A stretch of 64,000 nucleotides of DNA from Mugil cephalus (GCF_022458985.1 NC_061777.1:11931668-11995667); one strand, 5' to 3'; shown: positions 14,401-27,230, counted from the stretch's first letter. Translations and numbers: made by a program. Notes: generated by a model not told the origin, from the sequence alone.

Positions 14401-17400
14401 ATAACCGTATGAACGCATGCCAACAAGTATTTCACTATTTGTTTTGAGTGTAATAAGGTTTTAATGGCATGATGACATTTTAGTAGGAAGCAAAATTAGA
14501 GTTCATAGAATAAGAGTAAACACTGATATTGTAACACTACCTTAAGAGTAGAGTATGTATAAGGGTAATGATAGGCAAAGTAGCAGACGTCATCCTTATG
14601 GCTGAAGTTTATGGTGAAGGTCAGTGTATAATACGACTTTCCTTTCAGACCACCGGCTGCAATGGAACTCCTCGCAAAGTGGTTCCTAAGGAGAAGGAGG
14701 AAGAACAGTTAACGAGTTGTCTTCAATTAAAACTTTATTAGTTTACTATCTCTGTCATAATTTCTGTCTAGTTTATAAAGTTGAGACACTATAAGAATCA
14801 TAAAAATAGACTTTTTAGAAGACAAAGCTAAATTTGAACCGAAATGTTCAGGTGATCTGTGAGTAACATAATATACACCGATCAGCCACAACATTAAAAC
14901 CACTGACAGGTGAAGTAAATAAGTGACCTTCTTGTGATAATTCAATGTTTTGCTGGGAAACCTTTGGACCTGGTGTTCGTGTGAATGCTACTTAGACATG
15001 TACCACCCACCTACACCAGACCAGGCACTACAGCCATCTAAAGCAGGATGCAGATTCGGACTACATACAGATTTACAGCCGCAGGAGCGAGCTTTAGAGC
15101 TATGTAAAATGTATAAAGGTATATAATTCCATATGCTGCATGAAAACTGGGATCCTGTAATAAGGACTGAAAGGTTTGGCCTTTCAGTCCATGTGTGTAT
15201 CCCCAGATCCACTGGATTCTGTTTGTACCTACTTGTAGTAACAGATGTCTGTTCCTGTTCTGACCCAGCGAGGCCTGCCACTGATTGCCTCCTGCACAGA
15301 GTACATGAGCACCTGCATGCCTGCGGGCACAAATACACACAAACACACGTTAGATGCTCCTGTTTATTTTTCATAGCAACCTCTTTTAGATTTATGTTAA
15401 TGTAACATTTATATAAAAAAAATAAAAAATTCTTCTGTAGATCAGAGGGTCACTTTGTGTTCGTCTGGATGCCGTTTTGCATCTCACCATAGTTGAACTG
15501 GCTGTTTGACTTCTCACAGTTGATGATGTTGAAGCGGTAGTTAGTCCCGACACGCATGCCACTCACTTCAAAGTAAAACCACTGGTGGTGGTGATTACTG
15601 TTGATGTCCGAGTTCAGCACAAGATCATACTCATTTCTGGAGAAATACCACAAGACACCATCAACACATCATCAACACTCATTCGACACATCTTTGCCTT
15701 TTAATAAAGATAAATAGCTTATACTGTCATTAATGTGATGAAATTATTTAAATACATCAGTATAACTAACTGTGTATCTGTTACTCTCTCCGCTATAGCA
15801 GCTATACTGTAACAATAAACACTTACTTTCTAACTTGAACTGCCTTCCTGAGGTTACCGGACTCAAACTGTGAGTTGAACTTCAGTGACTCGCCACTGTC
15901 TTCGATTACAGGACAACTGAAACATAAAAGAAGGAGGATGATGTGCTTACAAGTCATTGACTTTGAAATATATGGACGAGGAAATGAATGTCACAGCTCT
16001 CAATGTAATTGTGAAAAGGAGGACTGGGATGTAATGCTTTAAAGTAGCGGAGACTCACTTAGGAAGGTCCAGGTCATAAACTACTTTATCCACGATATCA
16101 TTGGGGTGAATCAACCTTTCAATGTCCTGGAATATCTTCGACCTGCAGGGTTAGGCCCACAGAGAAAACAACGGTTAACATATAGAGGATGGATGAGAGG
16201 ATGGTATGGTCTTACACTTTGCTGACTGCAATTCACTTTAAAACTTTAATAAATATTTGTCACATATTTGCCTTAGTTTCGTTTTTTTTTTTTTTTTAAT
16301 TATTGGCATTGAGTTATACTTCAAAAATTAAGCTCACCTCTGTACACCATAAACTCTCTCCAGAAGGGGTTCGCTAATTATTTGGGCTACGTGGCCAAAG
16401 TAGTCTGGGTAAGCCACTTCAGCATACTTTGGGACAGACCGCGTCCCCTTCACCATCTCCACGTAAAGGTCGGGGTCATGCAGCGGGAGTAGGAGGGCCG
16501 TGTCCGGCACCTCCAGAACTGCTCCTTCCCCTCCCTCATCTTCAGCTCCCTCTGAGCCACAATCTGAACCCCAGTTGCTGCCACCTCCACCTCCACCTCC
16601 ACCACCACCTCCACCACCTCCTCCTCCTCCCCCTCCCCCACCGCGACGCGCAGCTATACCACCCAATAGCAAAGGAGACTGTATGTGCCTCGTGGCGTTG
16701 GCTGGAGATCCTTCTTGCTTGGCTCCTTTTAATCCATCTCCTGTGCTCAGAGCCCGCTCCTCTTCTAGAGCGACGCACTCCAACGAATGCGCTATTTCCT
16801 GGTCTATCTGCCCTTGAGACGGAGGCCTGGCGCAGGAGGGCGAGGTGACGTGCCCATCTGGAGTAGGAATGTGTGCCTCCTCTTTTTTTTCTTGGTCCTT
16901 GGTGAGGTGGATCGTGTCCAGTTCTAGAGATGTTAGAGAAGCAGTCGAGGCGGGAACGGTGGGAGTTGGTTGTCCTTGGATGGAGTCGCCCTCCTCTTGG
17001 GCGCTCGGTACGGGGACGTGCTTTGGGGACAGGGCTTGAGCTGTGGGCACTTTGATTGGCCTGGTGGATCGAGTTGAAGTTGACGATGAAGACAAGGAAG
17101 CTGATGAAGATGTTGTAGAGGCACTCTTTGAGCAGTGAAAGTTGTACCCCTGTAGGAACAATAGAGGTCACAGACAGTTCATTCAGTTTGCCAGACTACA
17201 ATACCGCTGTGAGCTTTTACAATTACAAAATACCTGAAAATATTCTCTCAGTTTACTGTCAAACACTGTCAAAATACAGCTGTTACTGTAAAAGCTTCAG
17301 GTCCTTAAATGTCCTATAGCACAATTCATGTCATATTTAGAAGAAAAAATAGTCCAGTGGAAAACACTGACCTGAAAGTCCTCAGATAACTCCAGGAAGA

Positions 17401-20400
17401 ATTTCTCATAGACTCTCAACTCCTCCAATGGGCGAGTAGGGCACTTTTTGGGATGCAGCTTGTTTAGGTCTGTTTCTATGTCATCATTCTGAAGGACAGG
17501 ACACAAAAGGAAAAAGCTTCAGACTGTCTCTTATGTACTAGCATTTGGATGGTCAAAGATTGACCTCATAACGTTGATCAAACTCAATGTTATGAGGCAG
17601 AGAAAGTAAGTAAGTAAGAAAATAACTGCATATGATGAGAAAATAACAAAAGTCAAGGTTTGAGCAAACCCACTTTTTTAGATAAATTGTGACTGCCCCC
17701 TGCTGGAAATTTCCAGAAGTGCAAAAATCGATAATAATACAAATGACCAGAGGAATTGCAGTATTAGCTAATTCACGATGTACAGTTATAATGAACACCA
17801 CAATAATACAGAGGAAACAGATGAACAGTAAGCTCAAGGCAAAACATGATCATGTGAAATGTGGTGCATGAGAGTTTTGGTTATTACCGCAGCACAATTA
17901 TCCTTCTCGTCCTCTTCATTCTCAGTATCTGTGTCGACTTCTGTCTCTTCGTTGTCGTCGCTTTCATCCACCACATCATCCACTGGACACAACACACACA
18001 AACAGAAGATATTTTCCTAATATCCTTATTGTTTTTTTAAGCTGAGGGTTTATTATCTTCCTGCATGTGTCTGGTACACGTCAATGAGGGTCATTGCTTT
18101 GCCACAAACAGAAATAATGTTAACGGAGAGATGTGAGCGGTCATGATCGAGAGATGAGCGAGCAAGAAGGAGTAGAAATTCTGAGCATGTTTCTTCAAAT
18201 ATAAATTCAAAATGAGTCTGTGGTCTAACGACAAAGGTTACAATTTGCAATACTCTGCATGGCCGGGGAGCAGATATCACCGGCATGTATTTGGGAGTAT
18301 CTTGACAACCTAGAGTCAGACACTGGGTTGCTAATGAGTCAATGGAGTTCCTGTTTGTTTCTGTCCACCTGCGTGGATGCTAACATTTATGTTTCAAACC
18401 CTATGAATAATTTCAGATCAGATTGAGGGAGGAGGAAAGGTGCTCAAATGTTTCACCAGGCGGTCTGTGGACATTACATGTACCAGATTAGTTGAGAATA
18501 ATGCAAGTATGTTCTGCACATCTACTAGTGAGCAAGGAAGCATTATGCAATGTGCACTAAGCATCTATGTTACTAACACAAGCCATGTGTTAGTTTCGTG
18601 AAGTTTGAGCACATGTGAGGTGATGTGTGAATGAATCTGTGTAATCGCAGGATTACGTACGTCTTACCCTTCTTTAAGGGCTTGCTGCTGAGCTGAGGGC
18701 TTGTTCTTCCTGTAAGGCACATTGTGTGCAGCGCTGTCAAGACTGTTGCCACAAACCATTTCGTTGGTCCAGGGGTGTAAGTCTTATTTGTGTGTCTGTA
18801 TGGTGCAAATGATTGGATCTGGCAAACAAACACTGTGACTAAAGAACGGGTGTACCTGTACTGAAGCATCATGGATGAAAGCTGTGCGCATAAACTGTGA
18901 TTCGGTGGTAAGTGGTAGCTCCACTCCAGTGACCTTTGTGTGTGAGTGTGGCCTTGTGCTCTCACCACCGGGAGGCTGGCTGTACAGCTGTGCCACTGGA
19001 CCCGCGGCTGGTACATGTGGCAGCTGGTAGTGGAAGGCCGACTTGATTGTAGGCAGAGGCAGGCGGTTCTTAGGAAAACACTTCCTCATGATGATGCTCG
19101 AAATGTTGACCAGAGGATCGAGAGTCCGCACGGGGAGACACTCCTGGAAACAAAAGCACACAGACAGCAAACAGCAGCTGAGACCCAGTGTGCGAGTGTG
19201 CCTCTTTGTTAACTTGCGCATTTTTCCATTTTCTCACTCACGGTGGAGGAGTTGTAGAGGATCCTCATGCCGTCAGCCTCTATGAAGGCCTTTCTGCCCA
19301 GCTTGATGTTGGTAATGTTCTTGAGGCAGACCAGCAGGCCTTTACGTATCAGCATGTGACGATGCCGCGTGTCATTGCGATGCCAATCCAGGTACAGAGC
19401 AAGCAGGACGGGCACATGGTCGCCATCCACTGCACGCCGAGCATTTGTCTCTGCATGAGGAAGTAGAAAAAGACGCAAAGAAAGCGTTTGCATGTAGCAC
19501 TTTTACAGCAGCGGGGTGGAATGAATGAGGGTGAGTGAAAATGGAACCAGGAAAGAGTTTACAGAACATTAGGAAACGATGGGGGTTATCTAACTTCCAC
19601 ATTGAATGATCAGTTACAGTATTTCGGAGCAGAACAGAGAATCAGCCAAGGACAGACGAAGATGGAGGTGACAGGAGGCACAAGGGAACTACACTGCATG
19701 GGGACAAGCACTAGTTCAAGATCCCTAAGCTACCGAAGAGTCAAAAGTAAATGCTGCAAGGCAAATTACTCACTGGATTTGAGCAGTGCTCCCAGTGCGT
19801 CCAGAGCTACCCTGTTGATTTAGAAACAAGGCAAATGTGTTACATGGTCTGTCAAACATCAGCGACAGATGTTAAAAGAACTCTGTCAGGGGGGAGGTCA
19901 AGGAGATGTAGCCTGTGGATGCCACTGGTTGGTTATAACACTGCAGTCATGCCGGCTAAATAAAAGAGACAGACACTCACTTGAGCAGGCTGGTGTTCTT
20001 CTTGCTGTATGGTGCGACTATCTTGAACATAAGTTCCACCACTCCGTTCTTTCCCAGAGAAACAGCATTCACCGCTTTACATGAACAGACAGAAAAGTGA
20101 CACGGGTAGAAACATTAAATCACAACCGAATAGGCCACAGCACTTAGAGGCGTCTGACCAGCTTTGCTGCCAGGTTCTGTGGTATATTTTCTCTCCCAGT
20201 CTGTGAGAAACGCAGTTAAAAGTCTGAAACTACTCACAGTTGGTGGAGTAAACCCTGAGAACCTGCAGGCAGGGCAGAAGCAGTTTGGTATTCTGTAGGT
20301 TCTGTCTCATTATGCCGACAGTGACGTTCAGAGCTCCACTCAAGCGCGCCTTCACCCCAAACGTTTTGTCTGAACGCACAAAAAGTAAAAGGTTAATATG

Positions 20401-22738
20401 CAGCAGAAAAAACACTATATTTGTCAGTAACCTCTTGGAATTATAATTAAGTCCCTGATTTACTGGTATCACATTAATGCGTGTGTCCCACCGTGGGTGG
20501 TGGGATTTCACATCCTGCTAATGGTTTCAAGCTATTTCACGGATCTGCAGGTGGTCCCGATGTGCCAAGAAATTAAGCAATATGCCAGCGAACGCTGTGA
20601 AGACGAAGACCGCACTAATGTACAGTTAAGCATACTTTTAAAATAATCCTTGTGCTATGAAAGAAAGAAATTCAACTTTAAACACAACATTTAATTAGTT
20701 TTTTAATTAGGAAAATCTGCTGCACTCATATGCAAGAGTACCAATATGAAATATCTGTATTAAGTGAAGTGTCTGACATCAATCATACCTTTAGGGCCGA
20801 CCTTGGCCAGCAGTGAGTGGAGCTGCAGCGTGAGTTCCTCACTTGGAGGAAGCTCTTTACTGGCAGTGATCAGAATCTGGAATAATATCCCTGTTCCTCC
20901 TTTGGACACAAATACTGCAACCCTACGACCTTTGCCTAAGACAGAAAATCACATTTGCAGATGGGACTAGTAGAACCACTTGGCAATATTGGAACTGGAA
21001 AATATTGATATTATCCGTCACTCTAAATATATAATTTACTGCAACTTAAACATTTGTTTAAAGTGACAACAACAATAATAAGTCTTTAGAATATGGTAAA
21101 CTCCTGTCAGTACTGTTTAAATGTTATGTCCTTTAATGAAGTTGCATTCGGGGGAAGAACTCATTGTCTTTTTGCGGGCGGGGGGGACACTACTTACCCG
21201 CTGTCAACAGCTCGCTGAGAATGCACAGGATGTTCAAAGTAGTCTGCACATCCCTGGCGCTCTGTTAAGGTCACAAACAACACATATCAATGAGTCTCAG
21301 AAGGACTGAATTACTATATAGTTTAGCAAATACATACAAAATCGTAAACATTTGTGAGCATGTATGTCGTGGTCAACCGACCACTTCTGCCTCGAGATCA
21401 GCCTCTCCGGATATATATCATCCTCAATAAGCTCCATTAGGTGTTTGACTGAGATAAATAATTACATCCATCAGAAACCACTTCATCAAACATAGTGTTG
21501 TTGGTGCTGATGAGTGAGCTGACCTCCAGTGAAGTCAGGATGACCTCCATGCCACTGGACCCTTTGGACATGACCTCTTTTCCACTCTTCTCTGCAACAC
21601 ATAGCAAAAAATAAATAAAAATGTTAATAAAATCACATTTCTACCAAACATCTGTTAAGGATGGCAGGTTGTTCTATATGCTGTACACACTGATCAGGCG
21701 TAACATTATGACCATCTTACTAATATTATGTACATCTCTCTCGTGGCTCGAAAAGAGTTGTAACTCATCAGAGAATGGACATGGGATCTGAGGGCGTCTT
21801 GTTGTGTCTGGCATCATAAGGGTGGCTCTGTGGATCAGGTGCATCCCACAGATATGTGACCAGTTCCAGTGAATTTGGAGGCCAATTAGCATTTCCCAGC
21901 AGAATATTGTATCGTCACAAGATGGTCAACGTTATTTACTTCTCCCGTCGTAATGGTCATAATATTATGGCTGATCGGTGTACTTAAAACCACTGCCCTG
22001 GGTAACTTGAAGCTAAAAATTGTCTCAGCAAATTAACAAATTAACTTAACAGCAAATACATAATGCATTATTAAAGCCTGTTCACGATACGTGTTCTTCT
22101 CTTGGAAACTGTCCTACTCAACGGGATGTAAAAAAGCTTAAGAGGTCTTTCTACAACTGTTACTCGCCCTCCTGTCTTTCACTCTTTGTCCAGCGCCCCC
22201 CTTTTAAACCCCACGCTTGCCCTGTAATTTAGGAGCTGACAAATTCCCCCCCCGCTTTGAAGAGGCATATTATTGGTCCTGTCCTGAACACAAACTCTCC
22301 AAACACAAATACAGGGCATGAGAAGGGAACAGATACTGAGGTTTGTTAACCTTTTACAAATGACCTCTGGAAAATGAACAGCAACTGCTTATAGAAGGCT
22401 ATAAATACAACAGATATCATTTTCTGGAAAACTTTGACTTCAGTGGTACTAAATCATCACTTGATTCCTTATATGGCAGTAAGAATTGAGAAAAAGTTCA
22501 CATTATCTTCTGAAAACCCGAAACTGGAAGACTGCCACTAGGTGATGATCTTGCACATGTGGAGTTTTTGTGTTTGGCACCACATGCTGTCACCTGTCAT
22601 CATCATGGCAGCAGGTGCTCAAGTATGCGGACATGTATGGTGGCAAGTATGCAGCGTTCATGGCTTATGATCTCTCCATGGAAAGCATGTGAATTATAGA
22701 CGGGATTACCAGTGGTGTGCGCTCGCATACTGCACGGA

Positions 22739-22789
<51 letters not shown>

Positions 22790-25700
22790 CAAACAATGTG
22801 CATATCTGAGAATGTGAGCACGCGCACACATGCACACTTTAGTGCCTTGGAGAGCGGTGATCTCTTCACACATTTCTGTCATGCCAGACTTTTTAAAGCC
22901 CTTCAAAACAAAATAACATCTGCATCCCAATCCTCAAAAACAAACGGTGCACGCAAGAATCTTCTTGTAAAAAATAACGTAACTATTAAATTGAAGAATA
23001 ACTCTGTTATGCCTTATTATTTAATCCTATTCACTGTCATTTATTACTGATGGTTGCAGTTATTAAAACATAACTGTTATAGTTTGTTTTCATCACCCTA
23101 CCTGGTGAATATGAAGAGACCCCAGCGTTATAGTATCTCCTGGTGTGGTAGTACTCCATTTCACAACAAAAGTTTCAACGTTTTTAAATTGAAAAGTGAA
23201 ATGATGGCGTAGGTTCAAAAAACATTCCACGGGAGTCCAAAAATGTCAGGTCTTCCGTGCATCAAAGAGTTTGATGACTAATCTCCTCCTCAACCGTGCA
23301 CCAACTTAGAGCCTGGTAATCTGCACCTCCCTTACATGCGACCAGAAACTAAACTGCAGGCTGCTCCCATAGAAAACTGACAGATCTGTGCGATACCGCT
23401 CGTGGTGTAGAGGGGGTGGAGCTTAGGGGTTGTGGTGGGTGTGGTTTACTCTTAAATGGAAACATATTTTTAAATTTCTGACAACAAATGCAAGACCAAA
23501 ACTGCTCTCTTTTAACGTTCAACTCACTCTCCACTAAACCAAACTCCTGCCTGTATTATTTTTAATACCTTTTTATAATATAAATAAGTTTATGCCTATG
23601 CCACTTGCAACCTCTGGTATTCACTCCCTTGTTCTTTCACATGGTACACCTCAACTGCCTCCTAAGACGCTAAAACGCTGAACTTGAGACAAGAGTAAAG
23701 CGAAGTCCAGCTGGGGGTGTATAGTTACTGTGAACAGGGTCAAAGACGCCCCCCCTCCTCTACTTCCCTCTAACCAACGTCACACCCATAGAGATTTCCA
23801 GTTGAGGCAGCAGGCAGCAGTGGAAAAGGCAGCCAAGCAACAGATGAGAAAGGAACAGCTGATATTCTGTGATTGATAGCGTCACGGACAGAATCTTTCC
23901 CACTGTGCCCATCGGTCATGATGGATTAACTGTGACTTTCCTTTGAAACAACAAATTATGGGAAAAAAAAAGATGAAATTCAAGAAAAGTCAGAGGGAAC
24001 TGGTTCAAAGTAAGTTTAAAATAAGCAGCCAGCAGCTGCAAAAGTAACGATCCGGCACAATTCTTAACTTCATGACACAAAAGAATAAAATAAAAGCCAA
24101 AATGAAATGTCTCAGGAAGAATCAACGCTGCAGCAAGTACGGTACAGATCAGCTTTTTATTTTTTAATTAAGCTGTAATATTTTATGCAAAATAATTTCA
24201 CTTAAGTCTAAAGTGCTATTACTGTGTTCGTTTCGCCGAGTCATTGATTAACCCTACGTTAATGCACCATCATAACGCTATTATTTTATTTTGGCAATGG
24301 GTATTTCCATGAGGGAGGCTGCCTGCTGAGAAGGACACACTCGTGTTTCTTTGTGGTCAACATCGCAATGTGGCACAATGCCTTCCTCCTCAGCTGGGGG
24401 GGTCTTCTTCTCTGCTCTTCTTTCAAAGAGTAATCAGAGATTGAAAGACACCGTATCCGTTCATGCACGCATTGACTAACTCTGCACTAACCGATCTCTG
24501 CTTACACAACAAAGGCACCAAACTAGTTTTTAATTAACTAATTAACTGATCTGACCTGATAAGTTAAAGCTCTGGATAAAGGCATTTTACAAGAGAACTT
24601 ACACGTTTGCTGAGGGGTATAAAGAAAAAGAAAGTTGTTTTTTTTTTTTTTTGGCTCCACAGCATTACTCATGATGCGTTTCGTGGCAAACTAGAACAGT
24701 TTCATAATGAATAGTATTAGGAAGAAGTGCTTAACTTATCAGACCTCAAGAGGCACTGATCTCTGCTTTGAGGTTACGTTTGACCCAACATTTACAAATG
24801 TTTTTTCCCCAAATTGCCTAATATGATATAATCATGAATCAGTTATAATCTTCATGCAAACTATCTGGACCTTATAGGCTCTGGACATGGTTAGCAGCAA
24901 CCTGAGCCCACAATCTGACCTGACACCATGCTTAGAAATATGTTTACTATGAAAAATTGAGATGTGTTCAATACTTATTTTACCTACTTATTTACCCGCT
25001 GTACACACACATAAATCATAATATATATACATGTATATATATATACATATATACACATATATATATATATACATATATACACATATATATATATATATAT
25101 ACATATATATATTAGGATTAATCTTATGTAGGTTTAAACTCAATCAGCAACGCAACTTGAGAGGTGAGATCACTAAAGGGTGAGATCACTATGAAAATAC
25201 TGGTCCGTGATTCTTGAATAAATACAAAACTAAATGAAAAAAAATATATTTATTTTGCCATTGACTTTGTCACATTTTAGTAGGTAGATATGTATATGTT
25301 GTGCGTGTGCACTTGTAAGTGCTCTCACCCTGTGTCTGTATGAGGTGAAGGATCTTTGCCGTGACCTGTCTTGCCGTTTCGACATCCCTCACCATGGCCT
25401 CGCCGTTCATTCTTTCCAGTTGGCCCAGGAGCGTCAGTATCCTGGAGTTACTGGGAACACTGGAAAGGGAAAAATGCACGTTTTGAACTTCAGGAAGAAT
25501 GTGTGCAACAAGATGTAATGTGCGGTACGCCGATGATCCCTCGTGTCCAGAATTATAAGAGAAGGACGGCTTGGTTTTATAACAACAGTGCATCACAAGA
25601 GAACAAGCATCCCCTTATTTGTGCAAATGGCCTCGTACAGGACGGTCACAGCGACTCGAATACGTCTCAGCGGATCAATAAATAAACATCATTATGCAAA

Positions 25701-26580
25701 ATATGGAGCTGTACCAACGATTACAAATCGCCAACCCATTGACCTTACACTTTATTTATTATTATCATAAAGCTGTCTCTGAATGCTTCACTATTTCTGG
25801 AGTACTGACCCATCGTGCTCTCATAATTTTAACTCAGTGGCGCTCAGCTGGAAACACGAGGTTAGAGGTCAGCTGTTGGTACAGCAACAGCACTGGGGAA
25901 AGAATCACAACACTGATCGTACCCAGTGGAGCAAATCTTCTAATATGTCCTTATAAAGAGAGAGAGAGACAAGATGGAGAAAGTGTGTGCAAGAGAACGA
26001 AGAAAAAAAGTAAGGAATGAGCGGAAAAAGTAATGCAAGAATGGAGAAAGTAAAACATAGAGGTGAAGCCTAAACAAACACATCGCATACATCGCACAGA
26101 CGAACGCAAATTAAATAGAATAATAATGACATATTCAATCTTGATGAGGCCAAATACACAAAAGCTTTTCCAAGCATATTTCCTGTGTATTGTATATTGG
26201 AATTTTTTCATATTAAATAAATATTGTTGTTTCTAGCAAGGCCAACTAATTACCTACCACGCACTTGCACAAACACGCTCTCTCGCTCACATACACAGTG
26301 TGACAAGAAGACAAAAGGCAGAGACAAACACGGTACTAAGGGAGTTAAAAGGTAAAACGGTGCACGAGTAGAATTGCAACATATAAAGTGGGAGCCCATT
26401 GACAGAGACAGAGAGCACTGGGTGTGAACAGATGGCCGAGACAGCGCACGTTTCCCCACAAAGAAACACATTCACAAATGTCACAGTCCCCACATGCGTT
26501 TGTGTATGCAATGACATGTACTCGCCTATGAAGAATAAAGCAACTCACCCTTTTTCTGTGGCCATTTTGGGTTTGTTCAT
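5470..26580 (-). CDS. agtpbp1: Cytosolic carboxypeptidase 1 (CCP1/Nna1), spliced gene
   Basis: Zinc carboxypeptidase (M14D) that trims glutamates from tubulin and other proteins in the cytosol; the family is needed for neuron survival. Coding exons, 5'->3' on minus: 26580-26549, 25459-25329, 21591-21524, 21261-21198, 20935-20789, 20369-20238, 20074-19981, 19811-19774, 19450-19242, 19143-18966, 17982-17888, 17488-17372, 17149-16338, 16142-16059, 15916-15827, 15636-15488, 15320-15233, 14685-14541, 14056-13906, 13088-12908, 12692-12563, 11536-11405, 10703-10527, 9491-9340, 5644-5470. All phases agree, giving 1256 codons (human about 1226). The N-terminal half is armadillo-like, followed by an acidic linker. 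Zinc ligands are H954 and E957 (HPGE) and H1051 (DYHGH); the catalytic Glu is E1136 (YTMESTLCG). GEDLNRQW is also present. The middle of the 812-bp exon is poorly conserved and carries a 21-Gly run. The last intron starts near 9.3 kb and is 3.7 kb long. Confidence 0.95.
7680..8830. other. Repeat-rich part of the last agtpbp1 intron
   Basis: No exon seen between 5645 and 9339. The interval holds a possible MITE (about 8584-8760) whose ends CTGTGTTTCCATTA and TAATGGAAACAGAG are inverted copies, and a perfect CRE palindrome at 8468-8477. Both are sequence-pattern calls only. Confidence 0.4.
8468..8477. promoter_or_regulatory. CRE-type palindrome GTGACGTCAC
   Basis: Perfect 10-bp palindrome containing the consensus CREB/ATF site TGACGTCA, inside a small CpG-containing patch of an agtpbp1 intron, with a further GTGACGTA a few bases downstream. 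No transcript start is visible nearby, so any role as an intronic enhancer is inference. Confidence 0.35.
11757..12395. mobile_element. MITE-like element with inverted termini
   Basis: The two ends are imperfect inverted copies: TAGAGATCGACCAATATG on the left, and on the right the complement of TTAGAGATTGACCAATATGC. Each end also repeats the 'ccgatacc/ggccaatacc' phrase inward. About 640 bp, sitting in an agtpbp1 intron, with no transposase frame. The family (possibly hAT-derived) is a guess. Confidence 0.7.
14873..15030. mobile_element. MITE-like element, truncated copy
   Basis: Begins with TACACCGATCAGCCACAACA and continues like the 34.47-kb copy for about 155 bp ('ttagacatgtaccacccacc'). 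It then stops without a right end, so this is a left-end fragment inside an agtpbp1 intron. Confidence 0.75.
16580..16642 (-). repeat. agtpbp1: In-frame poly-glycine tract of agtpbp1 (21 codons)
   Basis: The plus strand reads as CCACCT/CCT repeats, and the minus strand encodes 21 consecutive glycines at about residues 605-625 of CCP1. The tract lies in the poorly conserved linker between the acidic region and the conserved N-domain that precedes the peptidase. As a GGN repeat it is likely length-polymorphic. Confidence 0.9.
17693..17706 (-). promoter_or_regulatory. CTCF consensus-like site
   Basis: The minus strand reads CCAGCAGGGGGCAG, a full match to the published core consensus CCASYAGRKGGCRS. 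It lies in an agtpbp1 intron. Such sites are sometimes carried by SINEs, so binding is not certain. Confidence 0.35.
18668..18709 (-). CDS. agtpbp1: Possible 42-bp cassette exon of agtpbp1
   Basis: A good acceptor (CTTACAG) and donor (GTAAGA) bracket 42 bp whose phase fits between the exons ending at 18966 and starting at 17982. Inclusion would add 14 residues (about [13 protein letters not shown] plus a junction residue) just before the acidic VDDVVDES motif. In human CCP1 as I recall it the two neighbours are joined directly, so the core model omits this exon. It may be alternative or a chance reading. Confidence 0.35.
21683..21983. mobile_element. MITE-like element, internally deleted copy
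   Basis: The left end (TACACACTGATCAGGCGTAA) and right end (GGCTGATCGGTGTAC) are inverted copies of each other and match the ends of the 34.47-kb element. It is only about 300 bp, so it has lost part of the interior. Lies in an agtpbp1 intron. Confidence 0.75.
22742..22788. repeat. (CA)n microsatellite
   Basis: About 23 uninterrupted CA units in an agtpbp1 intron, the longest CA tract in the window. Confidence 0.95.
23102..23159 (-). CDS. agtpbp1: Possible alternative first coding exon of agtpbp1
   Basis: On the minus strand an ATG at 23159 opens 19 codons (beginning [10 protein letters not shown]) and then meets a donor (CCAG|GTAGGG) in the phase needed to join the exon at 21591-21524. No AG dinucleotide occurs in the roughly 60 bases upstream, so it is unlikely to be an internal exon. 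A first exon from an internal promoter fits better. It would replace the 54 N-terminal residues of the long form and leave the armadillo and peptidase regions intact (about 1221 residues). Upstream on the same strand (23410-23490) are two CACCC-type boxes and an A/T-rich TTAAAAATA motif. Confidence 0.45.
25019..25113. repeat. TA/TATACA-rich low-complexity tract
   Basis: Alternating TATATA and TATACA/CATA units over nearly 100 bp in an agtpbp1 intron, likely unstable in length. Confidence 0.9.
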
Positions 26581-26607
26581 TTTTACCACATCAACAATTC
26601 ATGTCGT
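26581..26607 (-). other. agtpbp1: agtpbp1 5' UTR part of exon 2
   Basis: The acceptor TTGCAG| lies just before 26607 on the minus strand, 27 bases upstream of the start ATG at 26580. The leader contains an upstream ATG that stops after three codons (ATG AAT TGT TGA), a minimal uORF that could modestly lower translation. The main ATG is preceded by AAAA and followed by A, a moderate context. Confidence 0.6.
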
Positions 26608-27230
26608 CTGCAAGAGAAGGAAAAAAAAATAATAAAGACCAGTGAGCAGCATAAACATTCTGTACAAACTCAGAGACAGGCATTAATCAACCTTTGCCCC
26701 ATGTGCCAAGATGGTCCCCGCTGGACACCCTATGTTGCAATCCCAGGGTGTAGTCAGTCTGCAACTAGAGTATGCCAAAAACCAGCTGGCAATAAAACTA
26801 AACTGCCCATAGCCACTAATGCATGTAAAACAAACTAGTGACGTGCAGTGTGTGTCGAGACGACCCCCAGCTCATATTGACTGTACCGCTGCAGAACTAC
26901 TATCCGATACACGGTAACTCTTGACTGATTTTACACATAACAAAAGGGGTAGCCAGACACGGATCTCGGATGTCTAGAAACAAAAGAGTCGCGGGGCAAG
27001 GTAATACGAACACGAGGTTTGGGAAAACGATAATTATTTACGTCCAGCTGCATCACATTAAACAATGAGCCTAAACACACTGCAGCATCATTCATTAAAA
27101 CACACAAGCATAGGGCGACAGCAATAGCTGCACTGCGTTTCCCAAAGTGTCTCATAATAAGATAAGATAAGATAATCCTTTTAAGATGAAATAACCCTTT
27201 GATTTACGCCACAGTAACGTTTACGGCAAG

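Noticed and set aside
16429-16848. Plus-strand Pro/His-rich open frames over the large agtpbp1 exon
   Set aside because: They are the antisense of the Gly-rich coding exon. The minus strand carries the conserved CCP1 residues and splice sites.
16542-17171. 209-codon minus-strand frame overlapping the same exon
   Set aside because: A frame-shifted shadow of the CCP1 exon, Arg/Trp-rich because of the GGN repeat, with no homology recognised.
18573-19016. 147-codon minus-strand frame over agtpbp1 exons
   Set aside because: Overlaps true exons in another frame and crosses intron sequence. Only the frame matching CCP1 is supported.
22603-22930. Cys/Val-rich frames over the CA microsatellite
   Set aside because: Pure translation of (CA)n / (TG)n, not a protein.
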